Positions 5,729 to 5,815 of a stretch of 5,815 nt of DNA are shown here, one piece after another (positions within the stretch are counted from its first letter, which is position 1; every line of letters starts with the position of its first letter). The notes beneath the pieces are model-generated. The model was not told the DNA's origin, did no database searches, and saw nothing but the letters and a program-made list of their open reading frames with translations. The translations under genes were made by a program, and so were the position numbers. Origin of the DNA: JBIOYL01 sp044870185 (GTDB taxonomy: Bacteria; Actinomycetota; CALGFH01). The stretch covers positions 1 to 5,815 of the forward strand of contig JBIOYL010000242.1 in assembly GCA_044870185.1 (NCBI GenBank), read 5' to 3'.

Positions 5729-5815
5729 CGCCCTGCTCGCCGGCAGGCTGTGGTTCGTTGCGATCTCGGCCAGCCAGCGCTCGCTCGCCCCGCCCGGGCT
5801 GCGCTGGGCCGGGGT
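5729..5815 (-). repeat. Right arm of the 87-bp inverted repeat, cut by window end
   Basis: This is the exact reverse complement of 5614-5700. On the plus strand it re-encodes the same glycosyltransferase segment (LLAGRLWFVAISASQRS...), so the same protein piece appears on both strands facing inward. It runs to the last base of the window. With no sequence divergence between the arms, a sequencing or assembly fold-back is the simplest explanation. Confidence 0.95.

Noticed and set aside
5729..5815. A second glycosyltransferase gene fragment on the plus strand
   Set aside because: It is the exact reverse complement of the minus-strand gene at 5614-5700 and not an independent diverged paralogue, so it is treated as one arm of the fold-back repeat.
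5614..5815. Inverted repeats as ends of a transposon or as an integron-type site
   Set aside because: The 28-nt loop leaves no room for a transposase, no target duplication is visible, and the arms are ordinary glycosyltransferase coding sequence.

Overview
The window is very GC-rich DNA with dense coding on both strands. Third-codon positions are almost all G or C. The one convincing -10 box is TACAAT, and gene-family variants such as the GSNDYY metallophosphoesterase motif are, from memory, common in Actinomycetota. I infer a high-GC actinobacterium, quite possibly from an uncultured or metagenomic assembly, because the right edge carries an 87-bp perfect fold-back repeat typical of contig-end problems. 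No RNA genes, insertion sequences, CRISPR arrays or phage genes are visible.

Layout, left to right. (1) Positions 3-494 (+) hold the C-terminal end of a TPR-type regulator of the kind found at the tail of LuxR/AfsR-like ATPase regulators and of class III cyclase-ATPase-TPR proteins. (2) Positions 491-3427 (+) hold a 978-residue protein coupled to it by an ATGA stop/start overlap. It has about 12 membrane helices resembling the TLC/NTT nucleotide-transporter fold, then a long HEAT-repeat solenoid, then a cyclic-nucleotide-binding domain with an intact phosphate-binding cassette. (3) Positions 3428-3539 form a convergent intergenic region with two terminator-like hairpins. (4) Positions 3540-3980 (-) encode a GatB/YqeY-domain protein. 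(5) A 99-bp divergent promoter region follows. (6) Positions 4080-4973 (+) encode a membrane-anchored calcineurin-like metallophosphoesterase. (7) Positions 4974-5039 form a second convergent gap, with a hairpin over the stop codon and a 22-bp tandem repeat rich in G-runs. (8) From 5040 (-) there is the C-terminal half of a GT-B (GT4-like) glycosyltransferase, whose 5' part runs into the terminal inverted repeat and is not trustworthy.

The right half (GatB/YqeY, phosphoesterase, glycosyltransferase) looks like ordinary chromosomal housekeeping content. The interesting unit is at the left: a putative transporter whose cytosolic face is a HEAT scaffold ending in a cNMP sensor, translated in tandem with a signal-type regulator. 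If the truncated upstream gene proves to carry a nucleotide cyclase domain, the pair would be a second-messenger producer and its membrane receptor in one operon. That is inference and needs the sequence to the left of the window.
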